Source of the DNA: a virus
Virus record (IMG/VR): IMGVR_UViG_3300044984_000730
Location: 1-27,141 of that record
Strand: one strand, 5' to 3'
DNA: 27,141 nt
This document shows, in pieces, positions 1-7,940 of the stretch. The first letter of the stretch is position 1. The number at the start of each line of letters is the position of its first letter. Under the pieces are notes generated by a model. It worked only from the letters and a program-made list of their open reading frames with translations. It was not told where the DNA came from and made no database searches. A program made the translations under genes and the position numbers.

Positions 1-3000
1 TGAAGATGCTTTTATTTCGTCAACAGGAACTGCAGAGACAATCCTATTGTCATTAGCAAGAACCAAGTAAGTACGACCTGTCTCAATAGTCGTTCCTTCT
101 TCATCAAATATACCAACAGACCCAGTCTTGTCCAAAATTTCAACTCTTGACCATCCCTTTCCTCGTTTGATTGCTTTAACCATACCCAAAAGAATAAAAG
201 ATCCCTTTTCTTCAAATGAATCTATGTCTTGAATAAATGCATAGTAATGAGAGGGAATTGTTATATTAAACTCTGGAAGGTTTAAGTATTCATAAATATT
301 TTCTTTAATTTCAGAATCATTTCTAGGATTATCTGAAAAGGTAGCAGCACCTATAACTCTTAAGGCTTGCAATGCACGACTATTAACTCCATTACCTTTT
401 GTAAAGGTAAACTCTTCAAGTTCTTTATAAGAGTTAAATGGTCTTGCTGCAATGTATTTTGCTGCAATATTATTTGAAATATACTTAATGCCAGTTAAGC
501 CGAAACGAATTCCTTTACCTTCAATTTTAAAATCAAAGTCTGAATCGTTAATGTGTGGCAGTTTAACTGAAATGCCCATACGCTTTGCTTCAATTAGATA
601 TTCTGTACGACCATCTTTATCTTTCTCATTCTTAAGAAGAGCAAACATAAACTCAAGAGGGTAGTAGTACTTTAACCACGCCGTCCAATACGAGAGCGTA
701 GAGTAAGCAACCGCATGACTCTTGTTGAACGAATATCCCGCATGCGCTTCAAAGTCATGCCATAAATCACGAGCCTGATTGGGAGCAATATAGGCAGAAG
801 CGCCAGTAATAAAACGCTCTTTATAAATATCGAACTCTTTCGCATCCTTTTTCTTTCCAATGATTTTACGAACCTTGTCAGCATCAGACATTGACATTCC
901 ACCTAGGTGAACGCAAGCCTGCATAACCTGTTCTTGGTATAGGATACACCCATATGTATCGTCGGTAAACTCTTTCATAATCTGATGAATATATGACACA
1001 TTTTGTTTACCGTGTTTACGAGCAATGTAGTCTTTACCAATAGTATTCATGGCTCCTGGACGTACTAGAGCGTTAGAGGCTGCAAGTTCGTTAAAATTCT
1101 TTACGCCCATCTTAACTAAAAGGTTTGTGTATGGTGTTGCTTCACATTGGAATACACCCTTTGTGTACCCGTCAGAAAGCATCTCATAAACTTTTGGATC
1201 TGCCATATCAAGAGATAGTAAATCAATTTCTTGATAGTGATTTTCTTTAATCATTGCAACTGCATCTTGAATTACGCTAAGAGTTTTTAGCCCAAGCGCA
1301 TCAATCTTAATAAGACCAATTTTTTCAGCCTCTTCCATATCAACTCCAACAACTGGAATTCTTTCATCTGAGCCAGGAGAAGAACGAGTTTCTAATGGAG
1401 CGTATCTAAAGATTGGATTTTTACTAGTAACAACACCAGCAGCATGAATACCAGTTCCTCTGATACGACCACGAAGTTGTTCTCCGTAGATTTCTACTTC
1501 TGGATATTTCTCACGAAACTCCAGTGTTGTTTTTGAAGTGCAATACTCATCCCATGTATCAACTAATTTTAAAACCTTATTAACATCTGTAAGAGGAATG
1601 TCTAATACTCGTGCAACGTCTCTTACTACACCCTTATCTTTAAACTGTAAAAATGTAGCAATAGATGCAACGTGTCTATATTGTCTAACTAAATAATCTT
1701 TTACTTCATCACGACGTGTATCTTGAATATCTGTGTCAATATCTGGAAAGTCATTACGTTCTGGGTTAATAAATCGGAAGAACAAAAGACCGTGCTCTAT
1801 TGGATCAATTGTTGTGATTCCAAGTAAATAACAAACCAAAGAACCAGCAGAAGATCCACGTCCTGGACCAACCAAAATATTTTCTTTCTTTGCCCAATTA
1901 ATCATATTGCTTACTACAAGAAAATATGGAGCAAACTTTTTATCTCTAATAATAGACAATTCCTCATCAAGCCTTTGTTCATAAATATCATTGCCAAGCC
2001 AATTATCTGTAAGTCGTTTTTCTTCAAGACCTGCAAGCGCTAGGTTTGCCAATTCCTGATCTGGATCTTTGTACTGAACTGGAAGAAGATTTAGCCCATC
2101 TTGTATGTTGTAGTCTTCTACTGTATCTGCTAATAATAGTGTGTTTGAGTATATGTCTTCTCTATCAATACCCTGCTTTTTCATAGCAGCCTTGATTTCA
2201 TCATAAGATAATAAGTGGATATCAAATTTATTAAAAGTGATGTCTCTATCTTTGCCATAAAGATAATCAAGTCTATCCATCATAGAAGAGTACTTTGTGG
2301 ATTTTGAATAAGTTATATCTTTTTGAACCTTGGCATGCGTGTTTAATAAAAGTTTAAACTCTTGAACTTCTTTTTGTGAGGGATCAACATGATGACAATC
2401 TGGTGTAACAACTACCTTTATTTCAAACTCGTCTGCAAGTTCAATCAAATATTTATTTATTTCAGGGGCATTGTGTGGCATAACTTCAACATAGTAATCG
2501 CTACCAAAGTTGTCCTTAAACCATTGAAGGTGCTTCTTTGCAAGTGCAAACTCTTGTTCCTCTAATGCCTTAACAAGAACGCTACTTGGACAGGCAGATG
2601 TAACAATAATGCCTTCTTTATATTTTTGTAGTATTGCAAAGTCAAACCTTGGTTTTTTAAAGAATCCATCAGTCCATGCAATTTCACTAATTTTGTTAAG
2701 ATTTTCTAAACCCTTTTGGTTCTTGGCTAGAAGGATAATGTGGTTATAGACAAGATCTTGTTGACCTTCTCTTTCAGACTTATCTCTTTTATCAGATATG
2801 TCTGCACACATGTATCCTTCTAGACCAAGGATAGGCTTTACATTATTTGCTTTTGCAATACGGTGCAGTTCCCTATGCCCAGATAAAGTACCGTGGTCAG
2901 TGATTGCTATTGCTGGCATCCCTAACTCAACTGCACGGTGCACATATTCTTCTGGAGTAGCAACACCATCAAATAATGAATAGTGTGTATGTAAATGTAA

Positions 3001-3015
3001 GCCTACGTAATTCAT
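1..3015 (-). CDS. dnaE: DNA polymerase III alpha subunit (DnaE-type), C-terminus cut by window edge
   Basis: This is the phage replicative DNA polymerase. The reading frame is open from the ATG at 3015 to the left edge (1005 codons, no stop), so the C-terminus is missing. An N-terminal PHP domain shows HLH at residues 7-9, a TDH motif at 39-41, Glu66, HIILLAKN, TSAC and PDCHH, so the usual metal ligands of an active PHP domain all appear present. The polymerase core has the PGRGSSAGS motif near residue 385, the catalytic aspartates D425 and D427 in PDIDTD, and the third aspartate D572 in KIDALGLKTL. The last ~90 visible residues look like the OB-fold domain (VKAIKRGKGWSRVEI, FDEEG). It starts one base after the ssDNA-binding protein stop with only a weak Shine-Dalgarno, so it is probably translated with that gene. 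Family assignment is very secure. Confidence 0.97.
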   Translation of the reverse strand, partial: MNYVGLHLHTHYSLFDGVATPEEYVHRAVELGMPAIAITDHGTLSGHRELHRIAKANNVKPILGLEGYMCADISDKRDKSEREGQQDLVYNHIILLAKNQKGLENLNKISEIAWTDGFFKKPRFDFAILQKYKEGIIVTSACPSSVLVKALEEQEFALAKKHLQWFKDNFGSDYYVEVMPHNAPEINKYLIELADEFEIKVVVTPDCHHVDPSQKEVQEFKLLLNTHAKVQKDITYSKSTKYSSMMDRLDYLYGKDRDITFNKFDIHLLSYDEIKAAMKKQGIDREDIYSNTLLLADTVEDYNIQDGLNLLPVQYKDPDQELANLALAGLEEKRLTDNWLGNDIYEQRLDEELSIIRDKKFAPYFLVVSNMINWAKKENILVGPGRGSSAGSLVCYLLGITTIDPIEHGLLFFRFINPERNDFPDIDTDIQDTRRDEVKDYLVRQYRHVASIATFLQFKDKGVVRDVARVLDIPLTDVNKVLKLVDTWDEYCTSKTTLEFREKYPEVEIYGEQLRGRIRGTGIHAAGVVTSKNPIFRYAPLETRSSPGSDERIPVVGVDMEEAEKIGLIKIDALGLKTLSVIQDAVAMIKENHYQEIDLLSLDMADPKVYEMLSDGYTKGVFQCEATPYTNLLVKMGVKNFNELAASNALVRPGAMNTIGKDYIARKHGKQNVSYIHQIMKEFTDDTYGCILYQEQVMQACVHLGGMSMSDADKVRKIIGKKKDAKEFDIYKERFITGASAYIAPNQARDLWHDFEAHAGYSFNKSHAVAYSTLSYWTAWLKYYYPLEFMFALLKNEKDKDGRTEYLIEAKRMGISVKLPHINDSDFDFKIEGKGIRFGLTGIKYISNNIAAKYIAARPFNSYKELEEFTFTKGNGVNSRALQALRVIGAATFSDNPRNDSEIKENIYEYLNLPEFNITIPSHYYAFIQDIDSFEEKGSFILLGMVKAIKRGKGWSRVEILDKTGSVGIFDEEGTTIETGRTYLVLANDNRIVSAVPVDEIKASS

Positions 3016-3016
3016 C

Positions 3017-3673
3017 TTACCAGTCTGTGTTGGTAGCAGATGAAGATGTTGGACCGTCAAAGCCTAAATAAAATGCCTCTTGTTCAGCATAAGGAATTTT
3101 CTTTAGTGCTAACTCAAGTGGATAAGGCTTAATTGCTGCCCAGTCAAATGGTTCTGTGTCTGGTGCGCCTGGAATGGTTGTGTAACTTGTTTCAGTACCC
3201 TGACCATTACGCTTTACTTTCCAGATTACGTTTGATATGCTACCTGTTTCAAGTGCATACTCACGAATTGTGTTAAATGCTGATTGCTTGCTTACACCCA
3301 TTGACCAAATAGCCACATAAGGTGCCTCAATGCCATCGTCAACTAGAACATTGCAATAGAAACGAAGACGTGCTCTCCAGCCAGCCTTTGGATCCTTGCG
3401 GTGCATCTCTTCTGCCCAGTCACGACCTTCTGTTTCCATTGTGTCTACAGCCTTGCGCTTGTAGTCCTTTGGATTTGTGTGTTCTTTTACAACTAGAGCA
3501 AGACCACGATCTGCATTATAGTTTGCAGAGTCTTCATCTAGTTCCTCAATGAAACGGATTTTTACTGATTGACCATCGGCAAGTTTTAACCATCTTACCT
3601 TTGGAGAGTTTTCATCATACTTTGGCTTGTCGAGCAGGGCATTAATATTTTTGAGTCCCTTTACTACGCTCAT
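3017..3673 (-). CDS. Single-stranded DNA-binding protein, gp32/gp2.5-like
   Basis: A 218-residue protein likely to coat single-stranded DNA at the phage replication fork. The N-terminus (LKNINALLDKP, then WLKLADGQSVKIRFIEEL) is typical of phage gp32-like OB-fold ssDNA-binding proteins, and the body is rich in aromatic and basic residues (WRARLRFYCNV). The C-terminus is short and polar and ends in Asp-Trp. It is reminiscent of the acidic interaction tail of such proteins, but contains only one acidic residue. A strong ribosome binding site (AGAAGGAG) precedes the ATG, stronger than those of neighbouring replication genes, and a promoter-like sequence lies just upstream. It sits between primase and polymerase, as expected for a replisome cassette. 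The assignment rests on context and local motifs; the family is diverse. Confidence 0.75.
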   Translation of the reverse strand: MSVVKGLKNINALLDKPKYDENSPKVRWLKLADGQSVKIRFIEELDEDSANYNADRGLALVVKEHTNPKDYKRKAVDTMETEGRDWAEEMHRKDPKAGWRARLRFYCNVLVDDGIEAPYVAIWSMGVSKQSAFNTIREYALETGSISNVIWKVKRNGQGTETSYTTIPGAPDTEPFDWAAIKPYPLELALKKIPYAEQEAFYLGFDGPTSSSATNTDW

Positions 3674-3697
3674 ATTTTTCTCCTTCTGTTTGTTATT

Positions 3698-4621
3698 TTA
3701 GTTTAGCATAGATGATATAGATTTGTCAAACTGAAACTCAATGCTTTTAATTGCATCATCATCCATATCCCCTATGTCTTTATATTTTTTATCTATGTTG
3801 ATTACTGTAACCAATGAGCCAAGTTTTTCAATTAACTTATCTCTCATTATTGATCCAGCCTCATCATTATCTGCAACAAGTACAACGCTATTGAAGTACT
3901 TTTCTAACAACTTAATCTGTGACGCAGACACGTTAGCCCCCAGTGTTGCAACTGCTGGGAATCCTACTTGGTCTAGTCTGATTGCATCAAAAGATGATTC
4001 AACAACATATACTAGACTAGATGTTTTAACTCTATGTAAATTAAATAATATTTTACCTTTTGGAAGTCCTGGAGTATTCTTAAACTCTTTGCCTTCAACT
4101 GATCTACCAACAAACCCAAGAGTCATTCCGTCTGGAGAATGAACTGGTATGGTAACCATATCTTGTTTTTCAGAGTATCCTAAAGAAAACTTCTTTACTG
4201 AATCTTCTGTTATAAGCCTATTAGAATAATATCTCATTGCCCTTGGAGATTCTAATGCTTGGTTGTTTAATCTTTTAATTAATACTTCATCGTACTGAAT
4301 AAAGTCTGGTGGGGCATACATAGCCTTGTTTATTACACTCTCAATGTTTGTTTCTGTTTCTTTACTTTTTATATACCGTGCTGCTTCAAAGTATGTTCTA
4401 CCAGTTATAAACATAACAAATTCTTCAAGATTTTTTGTGGTTTGGCAACCAAAACAAAAGAATAGCCCACTATCTTTTGCAACCTCAGCAGCAGGCGTTC
4501 TTGTATTATTGTGATATGGACAATAAATAATAAAGTCATTGCCAAACTCTGCCTCTATATCAACTCCTGCACCATTTAAAACTCTTTGAATTTGTTCTTT
4601 ACTATAAATGTTACTTGCCAT
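3698..4621 (-). CDS. DNA primase, DnaG-type (CHC2 zinc finger + TOPRIM)
   Basis: Makes RNA primers for the phage replication fork. At 307 residues it is much shorter than bacterial DnaG (about 600), keeping only the zinc-binding and catalytic parts. The zinc ribbon is visible as C34-P-Y-H37 and C56-F-G-C59. The TOPRIM core follows: the acidic glutamate in VYVVESSFDAIRL near residue 210 and the DxD in VLVADNDEAG near residue 250. No helicase-binding C-terminal domain is obvious. The start at 4621 overlaps the end of the helicase gene by 11 bases and has an AAGGA ribosome binding site. Together with the adjacent DnaB-like helicase it forms a primosome cassette. The assignment is secure. Confidence 0.93.
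   Translation of the reverse strand: MASNIYSKEQIQRVLNGAGVDIEAEFGNDFIIYCPYHNNTRTPAAEVAKDSGLFFCFGCQTTKNLEEFVMFITGRTYFEAARYIKSKETETNIESVINKAMYAPPDFIQYDEVLIKRLNNQALESPRAMRYYSNRLITEDSVKKFSLGYSEKQDMVTIPVHSPDGMTLGFVGRSVEGKEFKNTPGLPKGKILFNLHRVKTSSLVYVVESSFDAIRLDQVGFPAVATLGANVSASQIKLLEKYFNSVVLVADNDEAGSIMRDKLIEKLGSLVTVINIDKKYKDIGDMDDDAIKSIEFQFDKSISSMLN
3700..3729 (-). promoter_or_regulatory. Putative sigma-70-like promoter for the ssDNA-binding protein
   Basis: Read on the minus strand, a perfect -35 hexamer TTGACA (3724-3729) is followed after 18 bases by TAAACT (3700-3705), preceded by TGC as an extended -10. It lies over the last codons and stop of the primase gene, about 27 bases upstream of the ATG of the ssDNA-binding protein. 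It would boost an abundant protein above its operon neighbours. Seen by eye only; the -10 matches four of six positions. Confidence 0.45.
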
Positions 4622-5834
4622 CTTCGTAATCCTTATACCTATAGTAACCTTTATCGAAATCTACTTGTACTAAAAAGTCTCCCATAAAACCATTTCTATT
4701 TTTTCTAAATACGCACTCAATAATATCACTATTAGTTGCACGACCTAATGCCATAACCCAGTCAGCATCGTAAGCAATCTGTCTAGACCACGCAGTTTGT
4801 CCAAGTGTTGGAGCACTGCTTAAATCTTTTACATCATCAGGAGTAGCAGATGAAATAGCAATGATAGGAACTTCTTCGCCAATAGCCATTAGTTTAAGTT
4901 CTCTTGAAAGGTTCTTCATACGTACCGTTTCATTTTCAGACTTTTGATTTGGAGACATAAGTTGTAGATAGTCAACAATAACAAAGTCTGGTTTGTATTG
5001 GTCTATCTTTCCACGAACTACGGATGGGTTAACTTCACCACCATTGTCATTTGAAATAATATGAAACTCTGGCTTGCCTGCCACTTTGTTAGCATGCCAA
5101 CTCTTAAGCATATCAAGTTCTACTTCACCATTGCTTAGTTTGCGATGAGACCAAATGCCCTCACCCATAATTGCAAATACACGATTACGAACTTCAGTCT
5201 CAGACATTTCTAAAGATATTACTAATGGAGACTTACCCTGCTTCCATGCTTGAACTGCAAAATAAAGAGCAAGCCAAGACTTTCCAATTCCTGGATATGC
5301 AAGAAACACACCAAGTTGTCCTGGCATAATTCCAGAAGGAAGATAATTATCAAATCCTGGTAAACCTGTTTTAATTCCAACCTGACCAGTTAATTTTTGT
5401 TCCTGAATCTTTTCAAAATATGCAAGAGCAGAATCAAGATCCGTAGCATCAATATCACGAATAGCAGAAGTATTTTTCTTTAATTCAGAGGTTTTTGTAA
5501 TAAGTCCATTAAGTGCTTCTGTGCCATTGCCACCTTGCACTTCACCTGCTGCTGTTCTTAAGATGTCTTTTAGACTATCATTTAAATATTCGGTTTGTAA
5601 TTCTTCAAGGTGATGTTTTGTTGCTCCAACACCTTCTACTGGAACAAAGTCTCTAAATTTTTCTACAACTAAAGATGCTGGTGGAATAGATCCATTATTA
5701 TCAAAATATAAACGAATAAAGTTCCATACATCGTTATGGGTTCTAAGAAGGTTTTCTACGTTGGCTTGTAATAATACATGCATTTGTTTATCTTGTAATA
5801 CCGCTGAAATAACTCTTGCTTCTGTATTATTCAC
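4611..5834 (-). CDS. Replicative DNA helicase, DnaB-like
   Basis: A 407-residue RecA-fold ATPase expected to unwind DNA ahead of the fork as a hexamer. The N-terminal ~120 residues are a short helical domain comparable to the DnaB N-terminal domain. The ATPase begins near residue 150 (IKTGLPGFDNYLPSGIMPGQ). Walker A is YPGIGKS near residues 174-182, Walker B is FVIVDYLQLM, and a late basic motif FRKNRNG may hold the arginine finger. The start is GTG at 5834, supported by an AGAAGG ribosome binding site about 7 bases upstream; the gene overlaps the preceding 102-residue gene by 8 bases and the primase by 11. Family assignment is secure. Confidence 0.93.
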   Translation of the reverse strand: MNNTEARVISAVLQDKQMHVLLQANVENLLRTHNDVWNFIRLYFDNNGSIPPASLVVEKFRDFVPVEGVGATKHHLEELQTEYLNDSLKDILRTAAGEVQGGNGTEALNGLITKTSELKKNTSAIRDIDATDLDSALAYFEKIQEQKLTGQVGIKTGLPGFDNYLPSGIMPGQLGVFLAYPGIGKSWLALYFAVQAWKQGKSPLVISLEMSETEVRNRVFAIMGEGIWSHRKLSNGEVELDMLKSWHANKVAGKPEFHIISNDNGGEVNPSVVRGKIDQYKPDFVIVDYLQLMSPNQKSENETVRMKNLSRELKLMAIGEEVPIIAISSATPDDVKDLSSAPTLGQTAWSRQIAYDADWVMALGRATNSDIIECVFRKNRNGFMGDFLVQVDFDKGYYRYKDYEDGK

Positions 5835-6135
5835 TTAACCACCTTCTTGCTAGTGTTCTTCTCTCAGTTCTTTCTTTAATATCTTTTTCTACATCTAGTT
5901 TACCATTAAGAATTTTTTCTGCATTATAAGCAAAATAGTTCCAACTAGGTTCTTGTGCAATACTAAAATAATATTCAAGTAAATCATAACAAGCAGAAAT
6001 ACCATACGACTGTATAAGGGAGTCAGCGGACCACTGCTCTACGTTTAAATTTAAAGATGGCTTTTGCTCATACTTTGCGGTATGCAACTTGCTATATCTG
6101 CTAAGCAAAGCCATACGGTCTTTGCGTTCAGCCAT
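5827..6135 (-). CDS. Small protein next to the helicase, possible helicase loader (unproven)
   Basis: 102 residues, not recognised. It is charged and helix-rich, with an aromatic segment (ACYDLLEYYF, then EPSWNYFAYNAEKI) and a basic C-terminus (ERTERRTLARRWLSE). There is no Walker motif, so it is not an AAA+ DnaC-type loader. Its start overlaps the stop of the upstream 70-residue gene (TAATG), and its end overlaps the GTG of the helicase by 8 bases, which suggests translational coupling and a role together with DnaB. Small helicase-loading or helicase-binding proteins are common at this position in phages. Function is inference from position only; that it is a real gene is likely. Confidence 0.7.
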   Translation of the reverse strand: MAERKDRMALLSRYSKLHTAKYEQKPSLNLNVEQWSADSLIQSYGISACYDLLEYYFSIAQEPSWNYFAYNAEKILNGKLDVEKDIKERTERRTLARRWLSE

Positions 6136-6347
6136 TACTCTAGTTCAGCAGCCTCTGATTGAGCCTCTTTAATTTTTTCTGTTAGTTTATCTTCAACAAA
6201 CTTATATACTCTCTCAAAAGCCTGCTCTGTGTTTTCACCTTCACGCTTAGAGTCAACTACGCCAAGATCAAGTCTTAATGACTGGAAATTGCCTAAGTTA
6301 AGAGTATAGCCAAGTGTTATTGATACTTTTGTATTTTCGTTTTCCAT
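6135..6347 (-). CDS. Small protein of unknown function in the replication cassette
   Basis: I choose the ATG at 6347 (70 residues, starting MENENTKV) rather than the frame's upstream GTG at 6386. An AGGTGGGG ribosome binding site lies just upstream of this ATG, and the extra 13 residues would overlap the preceding gene. The N-terminal half looks like beta strands (SITLGYTLNLGNFQSLRLDLGV), and the C-terminal half like an acidic amphipathic helix (EQAFERVYKFVEDKL to the end). No catalytic motif is seen. Its stop overlaps the start of the next gene as TAATG. It could be a small DNA- or protein-binding accessory factor; I do not assign a function. Confidence 0.7.
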   Translation of the reverse strand: MENENTKVSITLGYTLNLGNFQSLRLDLGVVDSKREGENTEQAFERVYKFVEDKLTEKIKEAQSEAAELE

Positions 6348-6367
6348 TACCCCACCTATTCTTGAAT

Positions 6368-6910
6368 TTAAATATTCTCTGACCAAACAGGAATAAATCT
6401 TCCATCTTCAGTCTTCGTATATGTAAGTATACCGTCACCCATTCGCCTTGTCAACTCTTGGCTTGTAGGAATACTATTATTTGTTATTAATCCGTCTTTT
6501 CTGGGCTGCCCCATATGTCTAGATCCCAGTATAGCACGTATCTCTTTTATGTGCTCTTCTGAGTAATAAGATCTTATTTGCCAACCTCTTTGACCATTTA
6601 CTCTTGCTCCAATTGGTGGTGGTATAATTCCATTTTTAATTAATTTTGGCATATACTTTCTATGACGATTAACTAATTTAGCAGTCTCTGCAACTGTGTA
6701 TGCTCTTTGTCTATTTTTTCTAAAGTCTGTACGAAGACAAGTTTCAAGTCTATCTTTAGTAATATTATAAAACGTAACCATTCCAGTAGAACGAGAACTA
6801 TGATATAAGCGCACCAAATCTCCGTTTAAAAACCAGAGTTTTTTACTACCCTTTATTACAGGGTCGTTATTGTATTGTTGGCTCTGGATTTTTCCCTTTG
6901 CAGTATCCAT
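6368..6910 (-). CDS. DNA-binding protein with MerR/excisionase-like helix-turn-helix
   Basis: 180 residues. The central part (about residues 68-125) reads as a winged helix-turn-helix: YTVAETAKLVNRHRKYMPKL, then a wing with NGQRGWQIRSYYSEEHI and KEIRAIL. This resembles MerR-type or excisionase-type DNA-binding domains. The flanks are unassigned and no effector-binding domain is visible, so it is probably a phage regulator or an accessory DNA-binding factor. The ATG at 6910 lies inside the upstream zinc-ribbon gene in another frame (55-base overlap), with AAGG a few bases before it. A later start at the Met in STGMVTFY is possible. Position between tail and replication genes suits a regulator of the replication block. 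Confidence 0.72.
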   Translation of the reverse strand: MDTAKGKIQSQQYNNDPVIKGSKKLWFLNGDLVRLYHSSRSTGMVTFYNITKDRLETCLRTDFRKNRQRAYTVAETAKLVNRHRKYMPKLIKNGIIPPPIGARVNGQRGWQIRSYYSEEHIKEIRAILGSRHMGQPRKDGLITNNSIPTSQELTRRMGDGILTYTKTEDGRFIPVWSENI

Positions 6911-7047
6911 CTACCTTGCCCACTTTCTGATGGAGGATGAAAAAAATTACGTGAACCGCACAACATACAAAATGTTTCTAAATGATCTACACTGCTATAT
7001 TGTCTGTCAACAAACATGCGACCATTACATTTTTTACAAAAAATCAT
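6856..7047 (-). CDS. Small zinc ribbon protein
   Basis: 63 residues. Two cysteine pairs, CKKC at residues 4-7 and CMLC near residues 28-31, form a classic four-cysteine zinc ribbon, followed by a basic tail. The ATG at 7047 has a good ribosome binding site (AAGGA, 6-base spacer). It overlaps the following helix-turn-helix gene by 55 bases out of frame, an unusually long overlap for this compact genome. Such tiny ribbons in phages often bind nucleic acid or a transcription/replication protein. That role is inference. It is the first gene after the tail block. Confidence 0.7.
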   Translation of the reverse strand: MIFCKKCNGRMFVDRQYSSVDHLETFCMLCGSRNFFHPPSESGQGRWILQREKSRANNTITTL

Positions 7048-7062
7048 ACCCCATCCTTATTT

Positions 7063-7506
7063 TTAATTTGGAATGCCAATAATTATTAAATTAACGGCTA
7101 AAGATAAGTCACCAGAGGCACCAAATCTAACAACCCCCTCTACCTTTGATGTTGTTACTGTTTTTAAAATAACGCTTACATTTTGTCCAGCAGGAGTATT
7201 TCCTATATTTACTGGAGTTGCTGTTGCTATTGGTTGATATTTAAAGTCACTAGGAAAGTCATAGGAAAAAGATTTTTCAGATGCTGCGGTAACAGTAGAG
7301 TTGTTTGCTACTTCTACATAGCCACCTATCATACGGACCTCAGATGTCTTTACGCTTTGCTTTCCAGCACTAACTGTATCAACTGTTGTATAGTTATAGG
7401 TTGCTGAAGAAACCTCTGTAGATAACTGATTTACTGTATCAACTAACTTATAGATGTATGGAACATCTAAAGGTTGACCACGCTCTGGTAACGGTACTTT
7501 TGCCAT
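7063..7506 (-). CDS. Probable virion protein, distal tail/fibre component
   Basis: 147 residues. An N-terminal segment (LPERGQPLDVPYIYKLVDTV) is followed by a helix that may trimerise, then a Ser/Thr/Val-rich beta domain (about residues 60-147) ending NLIIIGIPN. The Lys-poor, beta-rich composition and its place at the end of the tail genes suggest a fibre tip or baseplate decoration. It has a strong AGGAGG ribosome binding site, and an extended -10-like sequence lies in the 17-base gap and the stop codon of the gene before it, so it may be expressed above the other tail genes. No known receptor-binding domain is recognised. Confidence 0.65.
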   Translation of the reverse strand: MAKVPLPERGQPLDVPYIYKLVDTVNQLSTEVSSATYNYTTVDTVSAGKQSVKTSEVRMIGGYVEVANNSTVTAASEKSFSYDFPSDFKYQPIATATPVNIGNTPAGQNVSVILKTVTTSKVEGVVRFGASGDLSLAVNLIIIGIPN

Positions 7507-7522
7507 TTATTCCTCCTATTTA

Positions 7523-7531
7523 ATTATACCA
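7523..7531 (-). promoter_or_regulatory. Extended -10 promoter-like sequence TGGTATAAT
   Basis: Read on the minus strand, TGG-TATAAT spans 7523-7531, overlapping the TAA stop codon of the FN3-like gene. A weak -35 (TCGACT, four of six) lies 18 bases further upstream. Transcription would start about 7 bases downstream and give a very short leader before the 147-residue fibre gene (ATG at 7506). The perfect TGN-TATAAT form recurs at two other gene boundaries here. Confidence 0.4.
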
Positions 7532-7940
7532 AAGACTCTACGCCAGAGTCGAAGATAACTAACGATTCTTTTACTTCTTTTACTGATGATGCTATTTGTA
7601 TTTTTACATGAACTGAAGTTGTTCCTGTATTTAAAAATGAATATGTGTGTATTGGGCTTGTTCCATGATAAGCAAAAGATCCAGCATCAAATTTTACAAA
7701 TATGTCATATGCTGGTCTATTTAGTTCATCATCCCAAACAGCGGTAATAATAGATGATGTTATAGATAAAGCACCACTAACCGTTTCTGTAGGAACTGCA
7801 TTTGTAACAAATGTTGGAGACCAGTGAGAGGTTCTGTTTTTATCTTCAGAGATAATTCTATATCTTACAACATACCCTGCGGTTTCTGAGTCAACTGGTG
7901 GCAAAGATTCTTTTGGAACAATTGCTTTTTTAACAGCCAT
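7524..7940 (-). CDS. Virion protein with fibronectin type III-like fold
   Basis: 138 residues. The pattern of GYVVRYRIISEDKNRTSHWSP, followed by alternating strands (ITAVWDD, YDIFVKFDAG) and a final strand pair, resembles a single fibronectin type III-like domain, common in tail and baseplate proteins. Its ATG overlaps the stop of the preceding baseplate gene (TAATG), so translation is likely coupled. It probably decorates the tail tip or links fibre subunits. The fold is a judgement by eye. Confidence 0.6.
   Translation of the reverse strand: MAVKKAIVPKESLPPVDSETAGYVVRYRIISEDKNRTSHWSPTFVTNAVPTETVSGALSITSSIITAVWDDELNRPAYDIFVKFDAGSFAYHGTSPIHTYSFLNTGTTSVHVKIQIASSVKEVKESLVIFDSGVESLV

Noticed and set aside
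3741-4142. 133-codon open frame on the plus strand, opposite the primase gene
   Set aside because: Antisense shadow of a well-supported gene; Leu/Ser-rich composition expected from the reverse frame, with no ribosome binding site or partner gene.
6348-6386. Upstream GTG extension of the 70-residue protein
   Set aside because: The ribosome binding site AGGTGGGG lies between this GTG and the ATG at 6347, and the extension would overlap the preceding gene.
7063-7100. Small inverted repeat (TTGG-CATT-CCAA with flanking AT pairs) at the end of the fibre gene
   Set aside because: Stem of four pairs with a bulge and no U run; too weak to call a terminator.
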